Assembly: GCA_012295275.1 (NCBI GenBank)
Contig: CM022675.1
Coordinates: forward strand, 12,165,016 to 12,229,015
Direction of reading: 5' to 3'
Source: Chrysomallon squamiferum
Lineage: Eukaryota > Mollusca > Gastropoda > Neomphalida > Peltospiridae
Length of the DNA stretch: 64,000 nucleotides
The notes beneath the pieces are model-generated. The model did no database searches. It saw nothing but the letters and a program-made list of their open reading frames with translations, and was not told the DNA's origin. The translations under genes were made by a program, and so were the position numbers. Shown one piece after another: positions 13,231-27,004 of this stretch (positions are counted from its first letter, which is position 1; each line of letters opens with the position of its first letter).

Positions 13231-16200
13231 CTGTAAAAATACAATTATTAAATTTAATTTGTTATAAAGTATTTATTAAAATACAAAGTATATATTTTAT
13301 TTTGTAAATAATGAAGTATTTATTGTATTTATTCATTTTTGAAAATATGTTATATTTACTCAATTATAAAGTATTTATTTAGTTTATTAAAATACCAGGA
13401 TTAATATTACATTTTCTTTTTGTAATAAAAATTTAATTTAGTAGTGTCCATTAATCTGTTATTATTTTACTGATATTAAGAAATTTAATGGAGATAAAAT
13501 GATATTTTGATGTATAAAAAAAATTAGTATTGCTATAGAATGTAATCAATACACTTATTTTATTTTTTATTTGTTTAGTATTAAATTGCTAATTAAATAT
13601 TTGTGTAATAGTTTATTCTCACATAAAAATGTAATATATTTGTCTAAGTCACAAATAAGCCATTTTGCAAATAAACACTTCATACACTAAAATAAAATTA
13701 TAAACTCAGTCTTTACCCGCTCTCTCTTTTCAACTCCAGTGCATGTTCTTTGTTTTCTGCCTTCCATTTTTCCAGTTCCTTCTGCATGGAATCGAGATCT
13801 TCCTGTACAAAATCCATGATTTTTCCAAGTGGATTGGCGCTGCGAGTCAAACTCTGAATACTCGAACAAATCTTCTCCACTTCTTTCTTCACCATCTCAC
13901 GTTGTTTTCTTCTAGCTGCATCTGACATTGAAGGCCGTTCCTAAAAGAAAGATTCTAAATAATCATATAACTGTAGCTGTTGCAGTACAGAATGTAGCAT
14001 TATTACTGTTTACATAATACTATGTCACTAAAATGTGCAATATATATGATTAGAATGGTTAAAAATAACAGTATTGGATTCTGGTATTACTCTTATGGCA
14101 ATTAAATTGTTTTATTAATACATATATATAAACATAATTATCTTAAAAGTAAATAGTAACATATTTATAAATTCCTTATAAGAAGCAAGAAAAAAAAAAA
14201 ACCTAAAAAATCCCCAAACCTCACAGCATCAAAATTATTAAAAGTATAGTTATATATAATAATTTCATTTTTTTTTTTTTTCAAGAGATAGTGAAACCAA
14301 TAACATTCTGCTAGCAAACGTATTTTCTTAATGTTATAAATGAATTAAAATATCAAACTGAAATAAAAATTAAAAATTTAATTAAAAAAAAGAGAAGAAA
14401 CAGAAAATTTACAATTTCTGTTTTTTTCACTGGTCCCTGAGGTTGTTCTTCAAACTCTTTTTTAGTCTCCAGCATCTTCTTCACCAGTGCACCTGTGACA
14501 ATGTAAACAATCATTAATGATGCTCCAGTACTGGAATGGGAAATAGCTAAACCAATGCATCTAAGGAGATTGATCATGGAACTGATCCCAGAGCTTTATC
14601 TCTGATTTACAGCCTATTTTAATTTGACAATGAAAAAGTAGTTTTCTGTTTAGGTTCATTCTTTCATTGTGCAGAGTTTTAAAGAAGTAGCAAACTCAAC
14701 CACATCACAAAACAAATTTACATGTTATGCAAGCAATTAGTCCAAAAGAAACAAAGAAAAAAATCATCTATTTTCCTTTTTTTAAATATTAACAGCTGTG
14801 TTTTGCATTTTTGTGTACTGACACTATCAACAAAAGAAATTTCAAGCTGATTTATTAATCAAGCAAAAGAACATTAATATCTTATGCTTCTTTTACTCAG
14901 ATTCTAGGTATTCCAAATATGTCATCCGTTATTGTCATAATTACATGGCTGTTATACAAACGCAATTAACAATTTAGAAAGCAAAGAAATTAAAAACATA
15001 AAATTTAATAAAATATGGTCATATATGTATCTCACCATGCTCTGTGTCATCTTCAATTTCTGGTTTTGGTAGATGCTGAAATTTGAAGAATCAAAGTATT
15101 AAAAAATGTGAATTTTTTTTAATAATAATGATGATGATACATAAAATGGCTATATTATAATCAAATATCCACTGGAGATTTTAGATTTTTCAATAACATA
15201 TAACATGAGATGGACAAACTGAAATACTCATAAATGATAAAAAAAAAGGCAGGAAGAAACTTTTTTATTTTTTTTTCACTTTTTAATAAATTTTCAACAC
15301 TGTAACCATTCATTATAGTTCTATAACTGATTTTCTTCACCTCACACTGCTTGTTGACAATTTAATAATATTCACACTAGAAGAAAGGTTACAGTTACCT
15401 GGTCATGCTCTACTGGAGGTGGGGCTGATTCTTCTACAATGAAGTTATCATCATCATCGTCATCAGACTGCTTCCCAGTGTCTACAATGACGTTGGCTGG
15501 TTTTCCTGTTCCTAGTCTATTTAAAAAAATAAATAATCTTAAAATTACTAATGGTATTATATTCATTTATATTTCAATTAGAATTACAAATAATCACATA
15601 AAGACATATTTTAATATTAATATGCTTTCTTCTATATTGATGATACATGACAGGAAATTCACTGCAGTTTCTCCAGGCTCCAGTCTTACAAAATAGCAAG
15701 AAAGTGTTTTTTAACATGTACCTTCCAACAGTCAGGGTAGGACATATTACAGACTGTTGTGTGTATATACATACACAGAAATTCTGGGCAGTAAGTGATA
15801 CTTAAATGGGTATGGGTTATATTTGTACCTCATGGCAGGCTCACTTTCCATTCCATCTTGTTTTGGTCTTGGGGGTGCTGGCCGAGCACTAGGTGGTCTC
15901 TGTAACTTTCTCCTGTATAAAAAATGTGTTAATCTTTAATCATAGTTTTGTGAGAACAGACATATCTATAAAATTTAAAAAAAAAATAAAGAATTAATTT
16001 TTAAAATGATTATGCCTATTTTAGTATAAAGTAAAAAATTATTATTATTTCAATAAAAAAAAAATAAAAAAAATATTTATCTAACAGACTTTAATTTTTT
16101 CTGTTAAATATAATGGGTCCATTTTGGAATTTCTGTGTAATGAAACAAAACATATTTTTACAATTACATTCATTATATGTAACCACTGCTATAAAATAGC

Positions 16201-19200
16201 TATATTGTGTAAAACAGAACACTACCATTTTTCTTATACAAGAAGTGTCAAACTGATGAGTGTGTTTATAAAGATACTTACAGCAACAACCTGTGGAGGC
16301 AGGTCCCCTTCACCTATAGTATTTTCTGAATCATGACTTGGTTTCTGTTGAAATAGTTCATCTTCTGAAAAATTCAGTAAACATAAAAATCATAATAATG
16401 AGATTACAATAGCCTTGGATAGTCACTCTTATTATTATTATTTTACAATAAATTTGATGAAAGAAATGAAGAAATACTGGTTTATTATTTATTTAGTTAT
16501 TAACAAAATAATTTGATTTTTAATTCTAAGAATAATTTATTCAACAATTCTTCGTCTGAGATAAAGAAAACAAATTTAAGAAATGGTTATTTGATTACAC
16601 ATTTACATATAATGAAATCCAGACGTTTTATAATTTTAGTTAATAAATAAATAAATAAATAAACAGTGAACATTCACCAAAACAATTGAAGTTAAAGACA
16701 TATTTAAAACAGAAATGAAATCTGATAATTTAGTTTTTTTATAATTTATTTTTTTAAAATTTTGATTATTTTCATTGTAGTTTTTTTAAATTATTACCTA
16801 GTGTCAGCTATAATTAATTCTTAATTTAATGTTATTTACAAATCTTTCTAAGCCCCTGAAAAAACCTCCCTAAACCAAAACTGTAATGTGTGCACAGGCA
16901 CAAACAAACCCATTTAAATCTGATAAAATTATCAGTCAGATCTTATCACTGTGCATTTTAAACAAATATCTTTTCAGTTACATCATTAATAATTATATCT
17001 TTCTTTTCTTCATCTTCCAAATCAAAAATTTAAGATTCAAACTTATCAAATGGTGCCCGATGCAAGTACTACTGGGTAAAATGTGCAATAAAAAATTAAA
17101 TGCCACTGAAAAGAATTACAAAAGGATGCAGGAAATAAATAGCTTAATTTGCATACGAGCACTAGTGCAATACTGCATATGCTGATAATAAAATAATGCA
17201 GATATGTTTTCAAAAAAGACTGCCTATATTTATAATATATTAATGTTTAGCTTCAAAGTATTATTGCCTTTCAATTTTTAATTATGTAATTGTTACATCT
17301 TGGAATAAAAATATTGCTTTATCATAATACTGTAAAGCCTAAATAAATCACATTGTACAATCATGATACGTTACTTCCTCAGTTTGTAATAAATTACTGT
17401 TTTAATAAATATACCTTGTAACATAATAGCTCTTATATTTATATTTTTACCTCTCTCTCTTTACAAACCAGTTATTTTTCTTCTCATAATATTTTTTAAT
17501 ATAAATGAAAAATGTATTAGCTAAATGCAATGTCTAAACTGTAGTGCAAATTTATAAATTAAATATTTATAAAAAATGTTATCTTTTATTTAATTTATTT
17601 TTTGGCAATTTATTTTGATTATAACAATTTCTACATTTTTTAAAACTTTTGGATTAATAAAATAATTTTGCTTCAAATGATTAGTTTTCTTCTTCTTTTT
17701 TGTTTTTATTTACATATTTAAATCACAACTGTTTTTAAAACGGCAACACAATTACAAATTATGCCAATGTCTGCCATATAAATTTTGTTTTTAATTAAAA
17801 ACAATAAAAAGAAATAAAATTTCTGTGTCAGATACCTTTATATAACTACTTAATTACATACATATTAAATTGCATAAAGCAGATTTTAAAATTAAGTCAT
17901 CTGTGTGCAAAAATTATTTTTGTATAAACACAGGAGTACTTATAAAGTAAAAAATTATTCCAGTATGAAATTGAGTACTGAGTTTGTCAAATTATTTTTA
18001 TTTGTACAGCTTCATCTATACTTTTTCAAGTGAATAGCAAAATTAATTTAAAAGCTTTTTTCTGTGATAACTCTTCAGGTTTATATAACCTATATTTTGG
18101 TTAATACTTTAATAAAATAAATTTAAAAAAAAAAGGAAATTGGCCTAGAATAACTTAATAATTATTGCTTCCTTGTAGCAAAGCAATAAGTTTGCAGAAC
18201 TATTTAATATAATTTAAATAAAGTTAAAACTCTCTTTCACATATGTTCAGTCACACTCATTCAAACCATAAACACAAATAATAATGAATTATTGATATAA
18301 TTTAAACCAATTAAAAAAAATATTCATTTATTTTAAAATAATTGAATAAAATTATCAACTTCCATTGAATTATAATATATTATGACATAACTAAAGGTAC
18401 AATGTACAAAAACATATTATATTATTATCCAGCATTATTACTGTAACAATAATTGTCTCTTCCTATATAGTAAGTATTATTTATTTTATCCAGTGAATAT
18501 TTCTGTCACAATTCACTGTGTTAATTAATAACAACCAATCAACAACTTTTTAACATTCCATGTTAATAATATCCAGTCAGTAATCCCTTTACATTTCCAT
18601 CACCTATTAATAATATGAGTCATGAATAAAGATTTGCTAATATCATTAAGGAATAAAAAGATAAACAAATAATAAAAATATACACAATAACAGAGAATAA
18701 TACAACTTCACCATATTTAGAAAGAGAAAGAGAGAATATTAACTGAAGGAAAAAATTCTACATTACATCTAGAAAGAAGCTAAGATGATTAAGGTTTTTC
18801 AAGCAGTCTGTGATTATATCACTGAAGCAATGAAATTAATTTTTTATTATTTTCATTCAATAGTAATAAAAATAATAATGATGATAAAAATCTTATTACA
18901 ATCATGATGTGTTTTTCTTTTAATATTAAATGTTATGTTCTCAATGTTCATAATTTATGGAAATAAACTAATTATTCATTTAAAGTATATATATTGAAAT
19001 AAAACCAAGAAATTCCTTTTTTTCATGGAAATAACTAAATAATAACACCATGATTTGTAGTCATTATCAGATAATAACAAATTTAATCATTTTAATTTTT
19101 GCTTTACTTTTAAATTTAAATATGTATGTAATGAAAAACAGATGCTTCAGCAAAAACAAAATCACAAAATGCTATTAAGCAATTAAAAAAAATGGATAAA

Positions 19201-22200
19201 AAAAAAGAGAAAAAAATAATAATTTAGAAAAGGTTAGGAATATATATTTAGCCATTATTAAACATACCTTCATCACTTTCATTACGACCTGTGTATTTGG
19301 GTAAAAAAATAAAATAAATAAACATGCCAAGGTTAGTTTTCAAAAGGGAGATCACTCACCCAATAAGAATTCAGCTTTATCTGAAAACACTAAACACTCA
19401 AAAAGCATTGCACACAAACTAGCATGATTTTGGTTTACTTTTCTAATGAATGAATAACTCAAGATGGTAATTAATCTGTATGTTTTCTTAATTATTTTTC
19501 TGGTTTAAGCATATGAGTGTCACATACCATGAATAAGTGAATAATTTATGTATGAATGAATATGAACAAGAATAAACATGTAAATTAAATAGAGAAATAA
19601 ATAAATATTTTCTTCTATAAAATAATAAATGTGACTGTAGTATTAGACCAAAACAAATAAGATAGTTTATTTAAGAATACAATCACCAAATAAAAAAAAA
19701 TAAAAAACCACTGTTAAAAACAATTCATAAAACTTATTCAAATTATTATTCATTAAATTGTATTAAAAATTATGAATTAAAAGCAAAACAAACCAAGCCT
19801 AACTAACTAAAAATCTAAACTGAATGTGATTTTGAAATCAAAAATATATTTAAAATTCTAAAACAAAAGCATTTGCTGCAATATTGCTACTATTCTTACT
19901 CCTGTTTGTTGAATACATGTCTGAATGATTCTAAGTACATATATTGGTAGTAGTAGTATTAATAGTTGTAAGAGTAATAATAATATAGATACATCTTGGA
20001 ACTTACTGTTGTAATAGTATATATATAAAATTATTTTAATCGGGTAGTTTTAAATGGATGAAAAGAGCAAATTACTATTTAAAAAAAATATATACTACTT
20101 GATGGTGTAAAAGTTTACATTTTGGACCCAATTAAATAAAATGCCAGGTTTACCTAAGATTTATCTAAGCTATCATTAAGGTTATGATTATCTGAAGTGT
20201 TTAGTTTTAGAAAACAATTTACAATCTAAAACAGTCCAATACAAAAACAAAATATCTGACAGAAATGATTAGCTAAGAACATCATCAGTTAATTTAATCA
20301 AAGATTAAGCAAATAAAAGGCTTGCATGCAATGAACACAATGTAGCACACTAAGCCACATACTACATTTTCAAAAATCTGTGACATTCTATCATTTATTT
20401 ACGAACTTTAACATTATGGTGTAATCAATTAATATAAATCTAACGATCTTATCGAAATGATCACATCTGAAGAACAACAAATTCTCAGATCAGTTTGTAG
20501 AATAAACTTTAACCCAGAACTATCATTTCTCTTAACTCACTAACAAAACTAACAGTAGCTGACTTAACTAGATAACACAGACTGTGTTAAAGAAAAAATA
20601 GTTCAGTCTTCAGTGGGTAAATGCACATTTCAGATAGATTTGTTTGATGAAACGGGAGCAACTAACTAATGCATGAGAAGACAATGAAATACAAATTAAA
20701 ACTAAAATTAACAAACTTCTTGGGATTTTGAGGCAGAGTTTATTACTAGCTGATTGTTACAGGAACTTGATTGTACAATTTTACATAATGATTTTTTTTG
20801 GAAATCTATGAAAAATTAGGACCCACTTCATAAAATTTCTTTACTATATAGGACATTCTCTTTTTATATTTACTAAACTGGTGGCAATACCACACATTTG
20901 CTCTCAGATTTTGTACATATGGTTTCAGCCTTATCTTCAGACAGATTAATTTAATCAGTAACTAATTTACAAATCAAACAAAGTGAAATGATTATTTTGT
21001 CAAACAGATTCTGCTTGCAAACGCCAAACTACCGTTAACTAGAGTAATTAAATTTTAAATGCCTATTTCTGAATAAAAATATAAACAGAGGCAAGCAGTT
21101 AATGTTTACTAATTCATTCGACACTTCTAATTTATTAATATTACACATAATAATTACAAAATACTAAGATTATTGCAAACAAGCAATCAATCCACATCTA
21201 CATTTTTGAGAGAAATGTAAGCAGTCTGTGAAAGAAAAGATTAGTTACCTTCTCTTCTCCGTCGAGATCCTTTTGCAGATGTAGGCCGAGGAATTCTGGC
21301 TGGTGATTCCTGAAATCCAAGTAAAAAATTAACAACAGAGATCTTTAAGTCATTTAAAGAAGAAAGTACTGGTGAAAACAGAAACAGACAACAGAAACAG
21401 AATTGTGAGACCGATTAGTGTTGTATAGTACAACACAGGCTTGAAGTTTCAGTTTCAAATCATAAAGAAATAATGTCTGGAATGCTTTAAGTATGATTTC
21501 TATTAATGGAAATGCAATAATAAATTTAGGAAACAGTATATAATTGCTTTAAAAACATGATACCTTCCAGATATTGTTCATTTTTACAAAATGAACTTTT
21601 AGTATAACTATGGTATGTACAAGCACATGTTTATGTAGACATTTTAGTTTTCTCAGACATTAATTCATACCAGGCAGTTATAATAATCCCTGACAAAATG
21701 AGTATAAAACAACTTTTTGATGATTTACTCAGTTTTCAGGTTTGTATTTTCTTTTACATTTTTCCACACACAAAGAAAAATGTGAATAAAAATGTAAAAG
21801 TGGCAGTATATATGGATCTCCCTCAGCTTTAATTTAAGAATAGTTTACTGTAATAAATAATTTATAAAAATCTCAAACCTGCTTCTCTGGTTTTTGTTGT
21901 TCTTTTGGAGATTCTACTGGATGCTGGTTTTCTTTACCGGACTCACCTTTCTGTAAAACAATTTAAAAAACAACAAATATATAGTAATAAAAAATGATGA
22001 CATATGTATACAAAATAAATAAATAAATAAATGAAATTCAAGTCTTTTTTTTTGTTTTTTTTCTGGGTTTAAAAACGAATATTTAACACTTTATTTATTA
22101 TAATGTTAATTAATGGATATTGTCAGTGAAATAATAACTACTAATAAACACATTATTTAATTTTTCTTATTTACATTAAAAAAAGTACTGTAAATAGAAT

Positions 22201-25200
22201 TCTGTGAAAATATGTCATCAATTAATTTAAAATAAATACTAAACATGAAGGAAACAATGACTACAAAACTGAATTAAATATTAAGGCAAAATTACAGAAA
22301 TATTATCATAGAATTCCTATTTAAACTTGTAATATTAATGTGATCACATTTCAACAAGAAAAAGTAATATAAATATGCCTTTAAAAATTACTTAATGTGA
22401 TATCATGGGAATAATAATTTGTAGTGTAACAAGCAAAATATATACTAGATTAGAACTAGCCAGCCTGTAATTTAAAATATAAACTATCATCTTTCTTTGT
22501 ACAATACTGTAGTATTCAAATAACAAATGATGTGAAATTAATAGAATAATTAACTCTGCTTAAATATTAAACAATGTTAACAACAAACATCAAAAATCTA
22601 ACACAATGAAAATAAACGCGACATTAAAGAGCACCTGTGGATATATACAAAAAAAAAAAAAAAAAATTCCACTAAATACAGTAATCTGAATTCTTGCAAG
22701 TTATTTGTTTTCTGCTGTCAAACTTTTACAATTTTAGGCAAGGCCATTTAGTCATACCACCACAGGTAAACTTTAACCAATTAAAACAGCAAATATGAAT
22801 CATGCGAGAAAATCAACTTTTCATATATCATTTTAGAAATTGGAAAACCTGTTAGGCTCTCATGTACTTGACTAATGCGTACATAACAAGCAACATCAAA
22901 TATAATTTGGTTTACACTAAATCAAATTTATGTGTCATAAACCCAAACACACTCATTAAAGAACTTAGATTTAATTAGCAGTTTAAAATGATATGAATGA
23001 ATGTATTACCAACAACATCTAAATAAATTTTGATTTGTTCTTATTGAGTATCACTAAGGGATATTTTTAATGTACTTTTTCACACAGAGGAAAACACAGT
23101 AACCTCTGAAATCTCATGAGGCCTCCAGGATTTTATATATCTACAGTTCATTTAATTTTAGTCATCTGCGATTTGCTTAATTATGAACTACATGTAGTTT
23201 GAACATCAAAGTAAATTAAAAAATGAAAAATAAAACATTTAACTTTGGAATTAAAACGAAATGCACCAAAGCTACGTGATTTCAAAAATATCGAAAATTA
23301 AAATATCAACTTCAATTTTTTATTTATCAGTAAATAACAGATAAATAATCAAACATGTTGACAAAATCATAAGATAAATAAAACATTTTAAATAAGACAA
23401 ACAGTTGAAACATTAACATGTAACTAATATTAAACTGAGTTTTGTAAAAGTAAAAAACAAAAAAAAATCCAACAAATTAACTTCTGATTTTAAAACCTTA
23501 AGATTTCTGGATTTCGGAACAGATATTTCTGCTTTTGAAGTCCGACATGTCTTTTCGTTGGTTTGTTTCTGATTTGGTGAGGTCTTTGATTTCTGTGCAT
23601 GCTTCGACATATTTGAATACTTCACAGTGATTGTAGAAGGCCGTGTTAAAGAAGATGCCTGTGATACCTTTGAAGGTGACGGTGACGATGCTGATGATGT
23701 AATTGGAATGCTAATCTGAGAAGAACTTCCCTGCATGTTCCTTTCAGAACTTTTACACTCGTTGACAGTGTCGCGACGGACAGCCATACGACTCTTTGCT
23801 CCAACTTTTCTTTTTTTGTCAAAGACATTTTGCCCAGCAGCACTTGCAGCCCAGTTTTCATTCATACCATCAGTGTCTTGCCTGCCTAATTCTGAAGAGC
23901 AGCTGGCCAGTTTTTTTCGGACAGGTGACTTATTTTCTGCCATACTAATAATCCCATCTTTCTCCTTCCTTGAAACAATTTCTCCTTCAACTGGGACCTT
24001 TTCCAATGTATTCTCTTGGAAATCTAAGTGCTTTAGAGAGTTCAGACAAAAAGCTAAATGTTTTTTTAACCAACAATATTAAATAATTAAACACTGTATT
24101 CATGATTAACAGTGTATCTGGAATGGAGCAACAAATAATGAACTCAGAATAATAATAATAATAATAATTAAAAAAAAGTAAAGAAGGTATTATATATAAA
24201 TGTTGGTTCAGTCATAAAATGCAAATTCTGTAAACCTCCGATTTTTAAAATAAAAGAATGACTTTTTGTATTATGGTACCACAGACAATTTTAATATTTA
24301 TGGCTATTAGTGCTTGTTGTATGAGGACAGCAGAGAGAGGAAACTAGATGCTGTCATTCAGCAGTGAAAACCTTTTTTTATTTCCTTCCCATATACAAAA
24401 AAAACCTTTGGCCTCTAACGAAAGTCTGTCATAGGGCATTCATTACAAATAAAATAAAACTTAAATTTTTTCTAAAATCTTTAAAAGTATCATCCATGAG
24501 TTTTCCAAGATTCCAAGTTAAGTGGACAACCCTTTTGTTAACTCTAGCAATGGTTGTGAAAAATATTTTAATGTATAAATGTGAAGATTTATCAGGAGAT
24601 ACTTTTGATACAAGTGTTTTAGCTTTGGAACCAGTCACTTTAAATAAGAATCAAATCTCCATTTCACTTTACCTAGACAACATGGCTTGAAAAATTTAAA
24701 TTCTACTGAAAGGTAACATACCCTTTTAGATTTTCTTTCTCTGTCTTTTTCTCTTCCGCCATCTTTATCTCTAACACTTTCACCACTTTTTGCTTCTTTC
24801 ACTCCATCCCCTCTTTCTCGAGAACTGTCTTTCTCTCTTTCATGTGACTTGTGTCTGTCTTTGTCTTTATTTCGTCTCTCCTTAAAAAAAAACCCACACA
24901 TGTATATATGTGTTTGTGTGTTTATCAAAGTACTTACATATATTATATATATGGAATGACTGCCTCAAATGTTCAGTATTGGATTATTTTATGAATTAAG
25001 AAATAAAAGCTGCAAACAGACTAATTCCATACGTTTATTAAAAAGATTTCAAATATAGCTTAATAAATATGCCAAAAAAGTGGTATATGGTTAATAATAT
25101 ACTTTAATCAATTTCTTTCTATTTTTATTTTAAATATTACTTTCATGAAGTGTTGTGAAATAATCTCTCAGAAAAATTCTAGAAACCTCTTTATCTATAC

Positions 25201-26941
25201 TTTTAGTAATTTTAAAATCTATTGAATTAAAAGTACTCTATCTACATCAGATCTGTGTTTTTTCTTCTCTCCATCTTTTTCAGGATCTATTCTTTCCTCT
25301 CCTTCATCTGATGGTGCTTTGTTGAATCTTTTTACATATTCTTCGTTATTCACCTGAAAAAAAGAAAAGAAAAAAAAGAACAGCAGAAAAAAATAATAAT
25401 AATTTATAATAAAATTTTACACCAAATAAAAAAGTTTTTGAAAAATGCACTTAAATCTATACACGTTATGACAGTCAAATGCTGCTGTTGTTTCATAACT
25501 GTATCAATTTACCTATTTAATATTATTTGAAACATTAATATACCAATTAATATTTTATGATGTCTTATTTATTATGACATATATTAACATTATTTAAGTA
25601 TTTTAATAAGTTTTTATTTCCAACCAGAAACAATATTATCTAGTTTTATAAAACATTATTATTACATCACTGAAAAATACCATTTAAATTATTAAATAAT
25701 GTAAGCATTTTAACCTTGAAAGACACTACCATTTTTTTCAACAACAGCTGTAGGAATCTGTGAAATATTATTTCAAAACAGAAACAGTTTAAGAAATAAT
25801 ACTGTTATATTAATGGAAACTGACTTTTAATTTAATAGCTTCTGCTAAGGCTTGTAAAAACTCATTTGTTTTCTCTGGTTCACTTCCAGCGACAATTTTT
25901 TGTGGCCGAACAGCCAATGACTTTCCTGTGACCATAGCTAAAAACAAATTTGAAAAATGAAAGTAAAATATCAGTGCTGTAATATAGTAGTAGATAATGT
26001 TAGTATCTATCATGCTGCTTGAATGGAAGCATCAGAAGGAGAAGATTTTCATAGCTTTACTTTTGATTTTTTAAATTTATGTTAAAGTGTAACAACACCA
26101 TGATTTGTCAAGGGGGAAGTTGTTTGATTGGATTATTAAAAATATAAAAATATGAACATCTGTAAATAACAACATAATTAATAAGAAATAATAACAACCA
26201 TAATACTAGCAATAATTAATTTACCTGATGTTAATACTAATGATGAAATTAAAATGTATTAAGTGTACTTACAAACGAAATCAATGGCCTTCTGTAGAAA
26301 AGCTATTTTGGAATCTCGATCCTATTGAGAAAGTAACCACTATTACATACCACATACGTAATATATGTATTTACAGAAACACACGTTCCTAATTATATTT
26401 TGTTAAATCTGAGAACTGAAGTAAGGAAATTAGAGAATATGTTTTGCATTCTTCATTTTTGTTTATTTCTGGCTAAATATATTAATTATGACTATGCACA
26501 TGACAAGAAACTTGTCATCTTTTCTGTTACAAATTACTGTGTGTGTGTGTCCTACCTAAGACAACTGACATTTTAATTGTGAATATTTTTTTTCTCACAA
26601 AGATGGTGTTCTGATATGACTTTTCATAATCATATATTTTTTATATTTATATAAATAGTATATTTTTTAATACAAACCTTAATATTCTCTGAATTAAGTT
26701 CTTTTTCTGAAAACAGCCCTTTCATAAAACCTGTGGTTTTGATAACCTATAATAAAAAAATATTATATAAACGTTTTCCTCAAAACATTTTCTTTATTTA
26801 TTGTTATTTAACTATTTATGTTCTCAATGTCAGAATGTTTGCTCCGCAGAGGGTAGACCTTGTGAGCTAAGACACTACACTTATGTTCATAATACTGCAA
26901 TATCAAGATATGAAAAGGTCATCCAATAAATAAATAAATAA

Positions 26942-27004
<63 letters not shown>

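Noticed and set aside
25708-25762. Possible extra IFT54 exon between exons 4 and 5
   Set aside because: An acceptor and donor pair gives LLLKKMVVSFK in phase, but the direct join of exon 4 to exon 5 matches the family better and the peptide has no counterpart.
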